The translations under genes were made by a program, and so were the position numbers. Positions 22,302-31,250 of a stretch of 64,000 nucleotides of DNA are shown here, piece by piece (position 1 is the first letter of the stretch; every line of letters starts with the position of its first letter). The notes under the pieces were generated by a model that was given only the letters and a program-made list of their open reading frames with translations, was not told the DNA's origin and ran no database searches. This DNA is from DASQMT01 sp963839615 (GTDB lineage: Bacteria > Actinomycetota > Thermoleophilia > Solirubrobacterales > Solirubrobacteraceae), in contig CAWIVY010000010.1 in NCBI GenBank assembly GCA_963839615.1, forward strand, positions 620,001 through 684,000. Direction: 5' to 3'.

Positions 22302-23755
22302 CGGCCCGGCCCGATCTGCATGAGCGCGCGGCGGCCGCAGCGGCCGTGACGCCCGACCAGGCGCGCGGACGCAGCCGCTCGGCGCTCTTCAGCGTCGCCG
22401 CGGCCGTCTTCCTCGTCGCGCTCAAGCTGGGCACGGGCCTCGCCACAGGGTCGATCGCGTTCCTCGCCGAGGCTGCCCACTCCGCCACCGATCTCGTCGC
22501 CGCGCTGCTGACGCTGTTCGCGGTGCGCGTCGCGGTGCGCCCGCCCGACCAGGAGCACCACTACGGCCACGGCAAGGCGGAGCACCTCGCCGCGCTCGCC
22601 GAGAGCGCCGTCCTGCTGATGGTCGCGCTCGCGATCGGGTTCGAGTCCCTGCGCCGTCTGATCAGCGGCGGGAGCGACGTGGTGGAAGCGACGTGGTGGT
22701 CGTTCGTCGTGCTCGCCATCGTGATCATCATCGACGTGACGCGAATGGTCGCGAGCGGCCACAGCGCCCGCCGCTACGGCTCGCCCGCGCTCGCGGCCAA
22801 CGCGCTCCACTTCGGGTCCGACCTCGCCGGCTCGCTGGCGGTCCTGGTCGGCACGATCCTCGTCGCCGGCGGGAACCCGGACGCGGACGCGATCGCGGGC
22901 CTGCTGGTGGCCGGGCTGGTGATCGGGCTCGCGCTGCGGCTGCTGTGGCTCTCGGTGCAGGTGCTGATGGATCGCACGTCGACCGACGCTGAGGGAAGGA
23001 TCCGGACCGCGCTGGCGAGCCTGCGCGAGCCGCTCGAGTTGCGCCGCGTGCGCGTCCGCCACGCCGCCGGGCGCCACTTCGCCGATCTCGTCGTCGGCGT
23101 GGCGCCCGACAAGGGCGTCGGCCAGGCGCATGCGACCGCGGACGCCGTCGAGGACCTCGTCCGCGACGCCCTGGGCAACGCCGACGTCGTCGTGCACATC
23201 GAGCCGGTCACGCCCGAGGGCGGCCTGCGCGAGCGCGCGACGGCCGCCGCCGCGGCCGTGCCGGAGGTGCGCGAGGTGCACAACGTCAGCGTGATGCGCG
23301 TCGGCAGCGCATACGAGGTGTCGCTGCACGTCAAGCTCCCGCGCGAGCTCAGCCTGGCGGAGGCCCACGACGTGATCGAGCGCCTCGAGGACGCGGTCCA
23401 CGAGGCGGTGCCGGAGCTGCGCAGCGTCCACACCCACATGGAGCCGCTCTCGCGAACCGACTGGGCCTCGGCCCCGCCGCCGGACGTCACCGCCTCCGAG
23501 CGGGCGGCGGTCGAGGAGACGGTGCGCGGCATCACCGGCACGCCGCCCGCCTCCGTCCGCTTCCGCGACGCCGAGCGCGGCCGCGTCGTGCTCGTCACGA
23601 TCATGCTGCCGGGCGAGCAGCCGCTGCCGTCGGCGCACCACCACGCGGGCCGGATCGAGGAGGCGGTGCGCGAGCGCTGCCCGACCCTCGCGGACGTGAT
23701 CGTGCACACCGAGCCGGAGCCGGCCGGCGCTCCGGACGGCGTCAGCGCAGGTTGA
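22298..23755 (+). CDS. Cation diffusion facilitator with three C-terminal dimerisation-like domains
   Basis: A 485-residue metal:proton antiporter. Six transmembrane helices occupy about residues 28-225. The two zinc-site motifs of the family are intact: HSATD in helix 2 and HFGSD in helix 5, with the HHYGHGK loop between. The cytoplasmic part is unusual: instead of one ferredoxin-like ZT-dimer domain of about 80 residues there are three related units in succession, ending near HIEPVT, HTHMEPL and HTEPEP. Substrate is probably Zn, Fe or Mn. The gene is coupled to rdgB by a 4-nt overlap, and its 3' end overlaps a small minus-strand gene by 14 bp. Confidence 0.88.
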   Translation: MTARPDLHERAAAAAAVTPDQARGRSRSALFSVAAAVFLVALKLGTGLATGSIAFLAEAAHSATDLVAALLTLFAVRVAVRPPDQEHHYGHGKAEHLAALAESAVLLMVALAIGFESLRRLISGGSDVVEATWWSFVVLAIVIIIDVTRMVASGHSARRYGSPALAANALHFGSDLAGSLAVLVGTILVAGGNPDADAIAGLLVAGLVIGLALRLLWLSVQVLMDRTSTDAEGRIRTALASLREPLELRRVRVRHAAGRHFADLVVGVAPDKGVGQAHATADAVEDLVRDALGNADVVVHIEPVTPEGGLRERATAAAAAVPEVREVHNVSVMRVGSAYEVSLHVKLPRELSLAEAHDVIERLEDAVHEAVPELRSVHTHMEPLSRTDWASAPPPDVTASERAAVEETVRGITGTPPASVRFRDAERGRVVLVTIMLPGEQPLPSAHHHAGRIEEAVRERCPTLADVIVHTEPEPAGAPDGVSAG

Positions 23756-23882
23756 TCGCCGCCGAGAGCGCGATCGCGAGCAGCACGCCGGCGTAGCCGA
23801 GATATCCCGAGACGAGCAGGATCAGGCTCAGGATCAGGCAGGCGCCGACGGTCGTCAGCCACACGATGCGGGAGAGCGGCAC
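23742..23882 (-). CDS. Small two-helix membrane protein
   Basis: A 46-residue reading frame, GTG 23882 to TGA 23742, that encodes two hydrophobic segments (VWLTTVGACLILSLILLV and GYAGVLLAIALSA) joined by a short Gly-Tyr turn. The composition is clearly membrane-like rather than the Arg/Ala-rich pattern of shadow frames in this DNA. It is convergent with the cation efflux gene (14-bp overlap). Function unknown. It could be a small stress or envelope peptide. Confidence 0.6.
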   Translation of the reverse strand: MPLSRIVWLTTVGACLILSLILLVSGYLGYAGVLLAIALSAAINLR

Positions 23883-23929
23883 GGCTCCCTATTCTGCGGC
23901 ACGCCGATGCCGCCTGCTCCCGTCCTGTC

Positions 23930-24349
23930 TTGAGCCAGGCTCTGACGCCCGCCCTCGCGCTCGACTACGTGCGCGAGCTCTCCGCGGACGTACGGGCCGC
24001 GATCGTGCTCGACGGCGCGGGCCGGCCGCTCGCCGGCCCACCGGAGCTGGGCGAGCTCAGCCGCGCGCTGCTGGCCGCGGCGGGCGACGCCGTCGAGCTC
24101 GAGGCGGCGACCGGCGACGGCGTCGTCTGCGCAGTGCGCTCGACCGAGCACGCCGCGGTCGCCGTCTGTGGCCGCTTCGCGATCCCCGCCGTCGTGAGGC
24201 AGGATCTGCGCGCCGCGGTGGCGGCGCTCGCGGGGCGCCGGCCGGGTTCCGCGGCGCCCGCCGCGGCGCTCGAGGCGCCTCCCGGAGACCCGCTCGCGCG
24301 GGCGGCGCAAGCCCTCATCTCCGCGGTCCAGCGGGCTTCCGAGGTGTAA
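23930..24349 (+). CDS. Hypothetical protein, possibly roadblock/LC7-like
   Basis: A 139-residue soluble protein. The N-terminal YVRELSADVRAAIVLDGAGRPLAGP and later VVCAVRSTEHAAVAVCGRF read like the helix-strand-turn-strand pattern of roadblock/LC7 domains, which act as partners of small GTPases or regulators. The match is weak. The C-terminus is Ala/Pro-rich and then helical. TTG start at 23930. It is followed by a palindrome and then hup. No clear operon partner. Confidence 0.6.
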   Translation: MSQALTPALALDYVRELSADVRAAIVLDGAGRPLAGPPELGELSRALLAAAGDAVELEAATGDGVVCAVRSTEHAAVAVCGRFAIPAVVRQDLRAAVAALAGRRPGSAAPAAALEAPPGDPLARAAQALISAVQRASEV

Positions 24350-24370
24350 TCGGCACAACGCGTGGGAGCT

Positions 24371-24397
24371 GAAAAGCGCGCAAATTGCGAGCTTTTC
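24371..24397. terminator. 27-bp palindrome between a hypothetical gene and hup
   Basis: GAAAAGCGCGCAA and TTGCGAGCTTTTC pair with one mismatch around a single central base. It is 21 nt past the preceding stop codon and 91 nt before the hup start. The transcript would form a hairpin ending in a short U stretch, so intrinsic termination is plausible. The near-perfect symmetry also fits a dimeric repressor operator for hup. Confidence 0.6.
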
Positions 24398-24488
24398 TGC
24401 GCGACTTACGGCCTAGAGCCAAAACGGCGTCCGGGCCCCTTGTTAGCTTCGCGCCACCACGACCCCTACGAGGGACGAAGGAGGAGCA

Positions 24489-24761
24489 ATGACGAAGTCG
24501 GATTTCGTCGACAAGGTCGCTGACAACAGCGGCCTGTCCAAGAAGGACGCCGGTACGGCGCTCGAGGCAGTGCTCAAGTCGATCGAGGATGCCCTGCGCT
24601 CGGGTGAAGAGGTTTCGTTCACGGGCTTCGGCAAGTTCCACGTCGCCCAGCGCGGCGCGCGCGAGGGTCGCAACCCGCGCACCGGCGAGACGATGCAGAT
24701 CGCCGCGAGCAAGGTCCCGCGCTTCAGCGCCGGCTCGGGCCTCAAGAAGGCCATCAAGTAA
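24489..24761 (+). CDS. hup: HU-family DNA-binding protein
   Basis: A 90-residue nucleoid protein with the canonical HU/IHF fold: N-terminal MTKSDFVDKVADNSGLSKKDA helices, then VSFTGFGKFHVAQRGAREGRNPRTGE, the DNA-embracing arm with the RNPRTGE proline tip, and a C-terminal helix ending KKAIK. It lacks the long Lys/Ala-rich tail typical of mycobacterial HupB. A strong GGAGGA ribosome site precedes the ATG, suiting an abundant protein. Confidence 0.96.
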   Translation: MTKSDFVDKVADNSGLSKKDAGTALEAVLKSIEDALRSGEEVSFTGFGKFHVAQRGAREGRNPRTGETMQIAASKVPRFSAGSGLKKAIK

Positions 24762-24778
24762 CGGCGACGGGCGACGCT

Positions 24779-25783
24779 TTGTCGGCCTCCGGCGAGGCGT
24801 CGCCCGCCATCCCGTTCGGTGATCGCCTCGCCGCGGCCGTCGCCGCGCGCGAGTCCCAGATCGTGCTCGGGATCGACCCCGATCCCGCGAAGCTCTGGCC
24901 CGCGGCGGTCGATGGCATGGCCGAGTCGCGCGCCCGGCTCGTCGTGGCGCTGGCCGACGTCGAGCGCGCGGCTGCGCTCGACCACGGCGCGGGCGGTCGC
25001 GACGGCCGGCTCGAGGTCGCCGCGGCGGTGCTCGCGCACTGCTTCGGCCTGATCGAGGCGGCCGGCGCCGCGTGCGTCGCGGTCAAGCCGCAGCTGGCGT
25101 GCTTCGAGCGCCTCGGCTTCCCCGGCTGGCTCGCGCTCGAGGCGACCGTCGCCCGCGCCCGCGAGCATGGGCTGCTCGTGATCGCCGACGCCAAGCGGGG
25201 TGACTTCCCCGGCAGCGCGCTCGCCTACGAGCAGGCGGTCTTCGGTGGGATCGGGACTCCCTACGGGCACAGTCCCGGCCTCGGCGCGGACGCGGTGACG
25301 CAGAACCCGCTGCTCGGCCGCGACGCGCTCGCGCCCTTCGTCGACGGCGCGCGCGCCGCCGGCGCGGGCGTCTTCGTGCTCGTGCGCACGTCGAACCCCG
25401 GCGCCACCGACCTCTTCGACGTCGAGCTCGCGGCGGGCGGGCCGCTGTGGGAGCTGATCGCCCGCATGGTCGACGCAGCCGGCGAGCCGGGACCCGACTC
25501 CGGATTGGCGGGCGTCGGGGCGGTCGCAGGCGCGACCGCTCCGGAGCACCTCGCGCGGATGCGGGAGCTGATGCCGCACGCGCCGTTCCTGCTGCCGGGG
25601 ATCGGGGCGCAGGGCGGCTCCGTCGCCGACCTGGCGCCCGCCTTCGCCCCCGGCCGTGCCGGCGGTCTGGTGAGCGCGTCGCGTTCGATCGCGGACGCCC
25701 ACGAGGCCGGCGGGGGCGCGCCCGCCGACGCCGCCCGCGCCGAGGCCGAGCGGCTTCGCGACGAGGCCTGGGCGCTCGGCTGA
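24779..25783 (+). CDS. pyrF: Orotidine 5'-phosphate decarboxylase, type 2
   Basis: A 334-residue enzyme that makes UMP from OMP in pyrimidine synthesis. Motifs of the long actinobacterial subfamily: QIVLGIDPDP, AVKPQLACFERLG, the catalytic LVIADAKRGDFPGSALAYE, VLVRTSNPGA, and FLLPGIGAQGG. The TTG start at 24779 is the earliest sensible one, 17 nt after hup. Other pyrimidine genes are not nearby. Confidence 0.93.
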   Translation: MSASGEASPAIPFGDRLAAAVAARESQIVLGIDPDPAKLWPAAVDGMAESRARLVVALADVERAAALDHGAGGRDGRLEVAAAVLAHCFGLIEAAGAACVAVKPQLACFERLGFPGWLALEATVARAREHGLLVIADAKRGDFPGSALAYEQAVFGGIGTPYGHSPGLGADAVTQNPLLGRDALAPFVDGARAAGAGVFVLVRTSNPGATDLFDVELAAGGPLWELIARMVDAAGEPGPDSGLAGVGAVAGATAPEHLARMRELMPHAPFLLPGIGAQGGSVADLAPAFAPGRAGGLVSASRSIADAHEAGGGAPADAARAEAERLRDEAWALG

Positions 25784-25834
25784 GCGCCGCGCGTCCGGCG
25801 GCTCCGCCCGGACCCCGGGCTATCATCGATCGCG

Positions 25835-26158
25835 ATGGCCGGACGCAGCCCTGCGCGCTTTCTCGCGCCGCTCGCGCTGGTGGTCTTCGCGGTGGCACTC
25901 TTCGTCGTCGTCTCGAACGCGACGAAGGAGGATCCCGGAGAGCCGGGCGCGAAGGGCACCGCCGCGCCGGCGCAGGCGACGCCGAGCCCGAGCGCGAAGA
26001 AGAAGCGCCGCGGGCGCAAGTCGTACACGATCAAGGCCGGCGACACGCCGTCGGGCATCGCCGTGAAGGTCGACGTGCCACTGGACCAGATCCTCGAGCT
26101 CAACCCGGATCTCGACCCGCAGACGCTGACGCCGGGTACGAAGATCAAGTTGCGCTGA
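25835..26158 (+). CDS. LysM-domain membrane-anchored protein
   Basis: A 107-residue protein with an N-terminal signal anchor (about residues 8-27), a charged Lys/Arg linker, and a single C-terminal LysM domain (YTIKAGDTPSGIAVKVDV, then LELNPDLDPQTLTPGTKIKL). LysM binds peptidoglycan N-acetylglucosamine, so it sits on the outer face of the membrane. Its stop overlaps the carboxypeptidase start by 1 nt (TGATG), coupling it to a cell-wall enzyme. A TATCAT box at 25822-25827 may be too close to the start to be the promoter -10 unless the mRNA is nearly leaderless. Confidence 0.85.
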   Translation: MAGRSPARFLAPLALVVFAVALFVVVSNATKEDPGEPGAKGTAAPAQATPSPSAKKKRRGRKSYTIKAGDTPSGIAVKVDVPLDQILELNPDLDPQTLTPGTKIKLR

Positions 26159-27399
26159 TGCGGCTCCGGGCGCACCTGTCGATCCTCGCGCTCGCGGCGC
26201 TGCTCGCCCTGGTCGGTCCGGCCGCCGGCGCCGCGCGGGCCGCCGAGGGGCCGCCCGCGCTGAGCGCACCGTCGGCGATCCTGATCGAGGCGAGCACCGG
26301 CGAGGTCGTCTACGGGCGCGCGGCCGAGAAGCGCCGCTCGATCGCCTCCACGACGAAGCTGATGACCGCGCTGCTCACCGTCGAGGAGGCGCGGCTGTCC
26401 GACAAGGTCTCCGCGTCCGACTACATCGCCGCACCGATCGAGTCCAAGCTCAGCCTGCGCCCGGGCGAGCGGCTCTCGGTCGCCGACCTGCTGCGCGGAC
26501 TGATGCTCGAATCCGCCAACGACGCCGCCGTCACGCTGGCCGAGCACGTCGCGGGCTCGCGCATGGCCTTCGTGCGCCAGATGAACAAGCGCGCGCGGGA
26601 GCTGAAGCTCGAGAACACGCATTTCTCGAACCCGATCGGGCTCGATGCGCCCGGCAACTACTCCTCGGCGCACGATCTGGCGCGGCTCGCGGTGCTCCTG
26701 CGCAGCCACAGGTTCATCCGCAAGGTCGCCGACCGCACGTCGGCGACGCTCGTCACCGGCGACCGGACGCGCACGATCCGCAACCGCAACACGCTGCTCT
26801 CGAAGGACCCGGCGGTCAACGGGCTGAAGACGGGCCACACGATGGCGGCCGGCTACGTGCTGGTCGGCACGCGCTCGCGCCGCGGCGTCACGCTCGTCTC
26901 GGTGGTCCTCGGCACGCCGTCGCTGGCCGCGCGCGACCACGACGCGCTCGAGCTGCTGCAGTGGGGCGCCGGGCGTTACGAGCGGATCCACCCGGTGACC
27001 GAGGGCAGCATCGTCGGGACGCCGGAGATCGAGTTCCGGCGCGGCGCGACGCTCACGCTCGTCACCCAGGGATCGGTCAAGCGCACGGTGCGCGCCGGCG
27101 CGGAGATCACGATCAACGACGTCGGCGTGCCGAAGTCCGTCACCGGCCCGGTCAGGCGCGGCCAGCATTTCGGCTATCGCGAGGTGCTCGCGGACGGCAA
27201 GCGGATAGCCGCAGTGCCGATCGTCTCGTCGGCCTCCGTCCCGGCCGCCGACCTGCCGCAGCGCACCAAGGACTGGTTCACGAACCCGGTGGCGCTGCTG
27301 CTCGCGGCCGTTGTGCTGGGCGGTACGGTGCTCGTGGCTCGCCGGATGCGACGCGGACCTCCGCGTAGCAGCCGGCGCTCGGAGCCGGAGGCCGCATGA
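26158..27399 (+). CDS. D-alanyl-D-alanine carboxypeptidase (low-molecular-mass penicillin-binding protein)
   Basis: A 413-residue S11-family DD-peptidase trimming the terminal D-Ala of peptidoglycan stem peptides. It has a signal peptide (about 1-28) and all three active-site motifs: Ser64-T-T-Lys67, Ser119-A-Asn121, and Lys224-T-G. A beta-rich C-terminal domain (about 285-370) follows, then a transmembrane helix (about 378-398) that tethers it to the membrane. It is coupled to the upstream LysM gene (1-nt overlap) and to the downstream phosphofructokinase gene (ATGA). Confidence 0.93.
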   Translation: MRLRAHLSILALAALLALVGPAAGAARAAEGPPALSAPSAILIEASTGEVVYGRAAEKRRSIASTTKLMTALLTVEEARLSDKVSASDYIAAPIESKLSLRPGERLSVADLLRGLMLESANDAAVTLAEHVAGSRMAFVRQMNKRARELKLENTHFSNPIGLDAPGNYSSAHDLARLAVLLRSHRFIRKVADRTSATLVTGDRTRTIRNRNTLLSKDPAVNGLKTGHTMAAGYVLVGTRSRRGVTLVSVVLGTPSLAARDHDALELLQWGAGRYERIHPVTEGSIVGTPEIEFRRGATLTLVTQGSVKRTVRAGAEITINDVGVPKSVTGPVRRGQHFGYREVLADGKRIAAVPIVSSASVPAADLPQRTKDWFTNPVALLLAAVVLGGTVLVARRMRRGPPRSSRRSEPEAA

Positions 27400-28371
27400 T
27401 CCTGACCGTCACCCTCAACACCGCGATCGACAAGACCCTGGCGGTGCCGAACTTCCGCCTCGGCCGGCGTCACCGCACGGTCGAGCAGACGACGTTCCCC
27501 GGCGGCAAGGGCGTCAACGTGGCGCGGGTGCTCAAGACCCTCGGCGCACCCGTGATCGCAACCGGGCTCGCCGGCGGCGCGACCGGCACGCGGCTGGTCG
27601 AGCAGCTCACGCAGCTGTCGGTGCTCTCCGACTTCGTCCGCATCCGCGAGGAGTCGCGCACCAACACGGCGGTGATCGACCCGACGACGGGCGAGCAGAC
27701 CGAGATCAACGAGCGCGGCCCGTCGGTCTCCGACCAGGAGATCGAGCTGTTCGTCGACAAGCTGCTCTACCTCGCCAAGGGCGCCTCGATGTGCGTGTTC
27801 GCGGGCTCGCTCCCGCGCAACGTCGACATCGACGTCTACGCCGGGCTGATCCGCGAGCTCAAGCGCCTCGGCGTCTTCACGCTGGTCGACACCGACGGCG
27901 ACCCGCTGCGTCGCGCGGTCCGCTCGGAGCCCGACGTGATCTCGCCCAACGTGCTCGAGGCCGAGGAGCTCGTCGGCCACGAGTTCAACGAGCCGGAGGA
28001 CCACTTCATCGCGGTGCGCGAGATGGTGGAGCTCGGAGCGCGCGAGGCGATCATGACGGCGCCGGACGGCTGCTACGCGCAGACCATCGCTCGCCGAGCC
28101 GGGCGCGCCGCCGTCGCTGTACCGGGTGCGCGTGCGCCCGGGGGCGATCGAGCCGCGCGCGACGGTCGGCTCGGGCGACGCGTTCCTGGCGGGCTTCGTG
28201 GCCGCCCGCTACAACGGCCTCGGGATCGAGGACTGCCTCGTGCACGGCGTCGCCTGCGGCGCGCAGTCGACCCAGCACCTCGGCGCGGGCCTGATCGACC
28301 CGGGCCAGGTCGGGCGCCTGATCGCGGAGATCGAGGTCGAGCGCCCGGCGCTGCCCGCCGAGGTCACATAA
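27396..28371 (+). pseudogene. 1-phosphofructokinase family (PfkB) kinase with one apparent frameshift
   Basis: The frame from ATG 27396 gives a clear 1-phosphofructokinase/tagatose-6-phosphate kinase-type protein: VTLNTAIDKTL, FPGGKGVNVARVL, VISPNVLEAEELVGHEF. Near 28088-28095 the homology moves to another frame (SLYRVRVRPGAIEPRATVGSGDAFLAGF) that carries the catalytic Asp of GSGDAF and runs to 28371. One extra base (or two missing) accounts for it, and removing it gives a normal 324-residue enzyme. As written, the product loses its catalytic base, so either the base is an assembly error or the gene is inactive. It is coupled to the upstream carboxypeptidase. Confidence 0.85.
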
Positions 28372-28429
28372 CTTCGCTGGTAGCGTGGTCGGCGCCCGAC
28401 ACGTCCGCCGCGAAACCTAGGATCCCGTC

Positions 28430-29623
28430 ATGGAAGTTGAGATCGGCCGAGGCAAGAAGGCGCGCCGCGCCTATGGATTCGATGACGTCGCGATCGTGCC
28501 CTCGCGGCGAACGCGCGACCCCGATGACGTCGACATATCGTGGACGCTCGGGCCGTACCGGTTCGAGCTGCCGCTGCTCGCGTCCGCGATGGACGGCGTC
28601 GTGTCGCCCGAGACGGCCGGCATCGTCGGCAAGCTCGGCGGTCTGGCGGTCCTGAACCTCGAGGGGATCTGGACCCGCTACGAGGACGCCGACGCGCAGC
28701 TCGAGCGGATCGCGACGCTCGACCGCGAAGAGGCGACGCGCGAGATGCAGGAGATCTACAGCGAGCCCGTCAAGGAGGAGCTGATCGCGCAGCGGATCGG
28801 CGAGATCAAGGCGCACGGCGTCGTCGCGGCCGCCTCGCTCACCCCGCAGAAGGTCGAGCGCTACTACGAGCTGGTGCTCGACGCGGGGCTCGACATCCTC
28901 GTGATCCAGGGCACGGTGATCTCGGCCGAGCACGTCTCGACCCAGGGTCACGTGCTCAACCTGAAGGAGTTCGTGGGCGAGCTGCCGATCCCGGTCGTGC
29001 TCGGCGGCTGCGCGAGCTACCACACCGGCCTGCACCTGATGCGCACCGGCGCCGCCGCGGTGCTCGTCGGCGTCGGCCCCGGCGCGGCGTGCACCACGCG
29101 CGGCGTGCTCGGCATCGGCGTCCCGCAGGCGACGGCGATCGCCGACGTCGCGGCCGCGCGCTCGCAGAACATGCTCGAGACGGGCGACTACTGCAAGGTG
29201 ATCGCGGACGGCGGCATGCGCAACGGCGGCGACGTCGCGAAGGCGATCGCCTGCGGCGCCGACGCCGTGATGATCGGCTCGCCGCTGGCGCGCGCCTACG
29301 AGGCGCCGGGCCACGGCTTCCACTGGGGCATGGCGACCTTCCACCCGTCGCTCCCGCGCGGGGCGCGGGTGCGCACGACGCAGAACGGCTCGCTGCAGGA
29401 GATCGTCGCCGGTCCGGCGCGCGAGAACGACGGCACGTTCAACCTGATGGGCGCGCTGCGCACCTCGATGGCGACCTGCGGCTATCGCGACATCGCGGAG
29501 TTCAACCGTGCGGAGCTGATGGTCGCGCCGTCGCTGCAGAGCGAGGGCAAGCAGCTCCAGCGCGACCAGGCGGTGGGAATGGGAGCGCGCGGCGGGGCGA
29601 TGGCCCTGGCGGCGACGGAGTAG
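28430..29623 (+). CDS. guaB3: GuaB3 family IMP dehydrogenase/GMP reductase-related protein
   Basis: A 397-residue TIM-barrel protein starting MEVEIGRGKKARRAYGF, the hallmark of the actinobacterial and cyanobacterial GuaB3 group. It has no CBS regulatory domains. The catalytic loop GPGAACTTRGVLGIGVPQ contains the thioimidate Cys, and IADGGMRNGGDVAKAIACGA is the phosphate-binding site. Members were long annotated as IMP dehydrogenases, but GuaB3 proteins have been reported to act as GMP reductases; I favour that, with moderate confidence. It lies 24 bp upstream of guaA, so the two probably balance GMP pools together. Confidence 0.9.
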   Translation: MEVEIGRGKKARRAYGFDDVAIVPSRRTRDPDDVDISWTLGPYRFELPLLASAMDGVVSPETAGIVGKLGGLAVLNLEGIWTRYEDADAQLERIATLDREEATREMQEIYSEPVKEELIAQRIGEIKAHGVVAAASLTPQKVERYYELVLDAGLDILVIQGTVISAEHVSTQGHVLNLKEFVGELPIPVVLGGCASYHTGLHLMRTGAAAVLVGVGPGAACTTRGVLGIGVPQATAIADVAAARSQNMLETGDYCKVIADGGMRNGGDVAKAIACGADAVMIGSPLARAYEAPGHGFHWGMATFHPSLPRGARVRTTQNGSLQEIVAGPARENDGTFNLMGALRTSMATCGYRDIAEFNRAELMVAPSLQSEGKQLQRDQAVGMGARGGAMALAATE

Positions 29624-29647
29624 TGCCGGCCGCCGCGGGAACCGCTA

Positions 29648-31249
29648 GTGGAGGTGCGCGGCACCACGGTCGCCGAGCAGCCCGTCGAGGAGCTCGCGCT
29701 CGAGCGCGAGGTCGCCGCGGACGAGGTCGTCGTACTGGACTACGGCGGGCAGTACTCGCAACTGATCGCCCGCCGGGTGCGCGAGCTCGGCGTCTTCTCC
29801 GAGCTGCTGCCGCACCACGTCGGCGCCGAGGAGGTGCGCAAGCGGCGGCCGAAGGGGCTGATCCTCTCGGGCGGGCCGGCCTCCGTCTACGCGGAGGGCG
29901 CGCCGCGGCTCGACCCGGCGCTGCTCGAGCTCGGGATCCCCGTGCTCGGCATCTGCTACGGCATGCAGGCGCTCGTGCTGACCGCCGGAGGCCGCGTCGA
30001 GGGCGCCGAGGTCGGCGAGTTCGGGCGCTCGCAGCTGACGGTGACCGAGCCCGGGCGGCTGCTGGCGGGAACGCCGGCCGAGCAGTCGTGCTGGATGTCG
30101 CACCGCGACACGGTCTTCGAGGCGCCGCCCGGGTTCACGGCCCTGGCGTCGTCGACCGAGTCGCCGGTCGCGGCGGTCGAGGACACCGCGCGCGGGATCT
30201 ACGGGATCCAGTTCCATCCCGAGGTCGTCCACACGCCGTACGGCCAGCAGATCCTGACCACGTTCCTGGCCGACATCTGCGGCTGCGAGCGCACATGGAG
30301 CGCCGCCTCGATCATCGAGGAGCAGATCGCCGCGATCCGGGCGCAGGTGGGGGACGGGCGCGTGATCTGCGGCCTCTCCGGCGGCGTCGACTCGTCCGTC
30401 GCCGCGCTGCTCGTGCACCGCGCGGTCGGCGCCCAGCTGACGTGCGTCTTCGTCGACCACGGGCTGATGCGCAAGAACGAGGGCGAGCAGGTGATCTCCG
30501 CCTTCCGCGACCACTTCAAGGTCCCGCTCGTCGCCGTCGACGCCGAGGACCGCTTCCTCGCGCGCCTGGCGGGGCTGAGCGACCCGGAGGCCAAGCGCAA
30601 GGCGATCGGCGCGGAGTTCATCCGCGTGTTCGAGGAGGAGGCGGTCAAGCTCGGCGAGGCCGCGTTCCTCGTCCAGGGGACGCTCTACTCCGACGTGATC
30701 GAGTCCGGCGGCGGCACCGGCGCCGCGACGATCAAGTCGCACCACAACGTCGGCGGGCTGCCGGACGACCTCCAGTTCGATCTCGTCGAGCCGCTGCGCG
30801 CGCTCTTCAAGGACGAGGTCCGCGCGGTCGGCGCCGAGCTCGGGCTGCCGGAGCGCCTCGTCTGGCGCCAGCCGTTCCCCGGCCCCGGGCTGGCGATCCG
30901 CGTGGTCGGCGGCGAGGCGACGAGGGAGCGCCTGGACACGCTGCGCAACGCCGACTTCATCCTCCAGGACGAGATCCGCAAGGCCGGCCTCTACCGCGAG
31001 CTGTGGCAGTCCTTCTGCGTGCTGCCCGACGTGCGCACGGTCGGCGTCCAGGGCGACGAGCGGACCTACGGCTATTTGATCGCGATCCGCGCGGTGACCT
31101 CCGACGACGCGATGACCGCCGACTGGGCGCGGCTGCCGTACGACCTGCTCGAGCAGATCGCGTCGCGCATGATCGGCGAGATCCGCGAGGTCAACCGGGT
31201 GGTGCTGGACATCACGTCCAAGCCGCCGGGCACGATCGAGTGGGAATAG
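29648..31249 (+). CDS. guaA: GMP synthase (glutamine-hydrolysing)
   Basis: A 533-residue enzyme converting XMP to GMP. The N-terminal class I glutamine amidotransferase has nucleophile Cys103 in GICYGMQAL and the His in YGIQFHPEV. The ATP pyrophosphatase domain has the P-loop SGGVDSS, and the C-terminal dimerisation domain ends at TSKPPGTIEWE. An N-terminal extension of about 24 residues precedes the first strand VVVLDYGGQYSQ. The GTG start may therefore be too early, but no better start is obvious. The stop is 1 nt from the stop of the convergent gene. Confidence 0.96.
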   Translation: MEVRGTTVAEQPVEELALEREVAADEVVVLDYGGQYSQLIARRVRELGVFSELLPHHVGAEEVRKRRPKGLILSGGPASVYAEGAPRLDPALLELGIPVLGICYGMQALVLTAGGRVEGAEVGEFGRSQLTVTEPGRLLAGTPAEQSCWMSHRDTVFEAPPGFTALASSTESPVAAVEDTARGIYGIQFHPEVVHTPYGQQILTTFLADICGCERTWSAASIIEEQIAAIRAQVGDGRVICGLSGGVDSSVAALLVHRAVGAQLTCVFVDHGLMRKNEGEQVISAFRDHFKVPLVAVDAEDRFLARLAGLSDPEAKRKAIGAEFIRVFEEEAVKLGEAAFLVQGTLYSDVIESGGGTGAATIKSHHNVGGLPDDLQFDLVEPLRALFKDEVRAVGAELGLPERLVWRQPFPGPGLAIRVVGGEATRERLDTLRNADFILQDEIRKAGLYRELWQSFCVLPDVRTVGVQGDERTYGYLIAIRAVTSDDAMTADWARLPYDLLEQIASRMIGEIREVNRVVLDITSKPPGTIEWE

Positions 31250-31250
31250 C

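Noticed and set aside
23907..23933. An 8-codon ATG frame overlapping the TTG start of the following hypothetical gene, as a leader peptide
   Set aside because: No ribosome site, no codon pattern of an attenuator, and the gene is not in a pathway known to use one.
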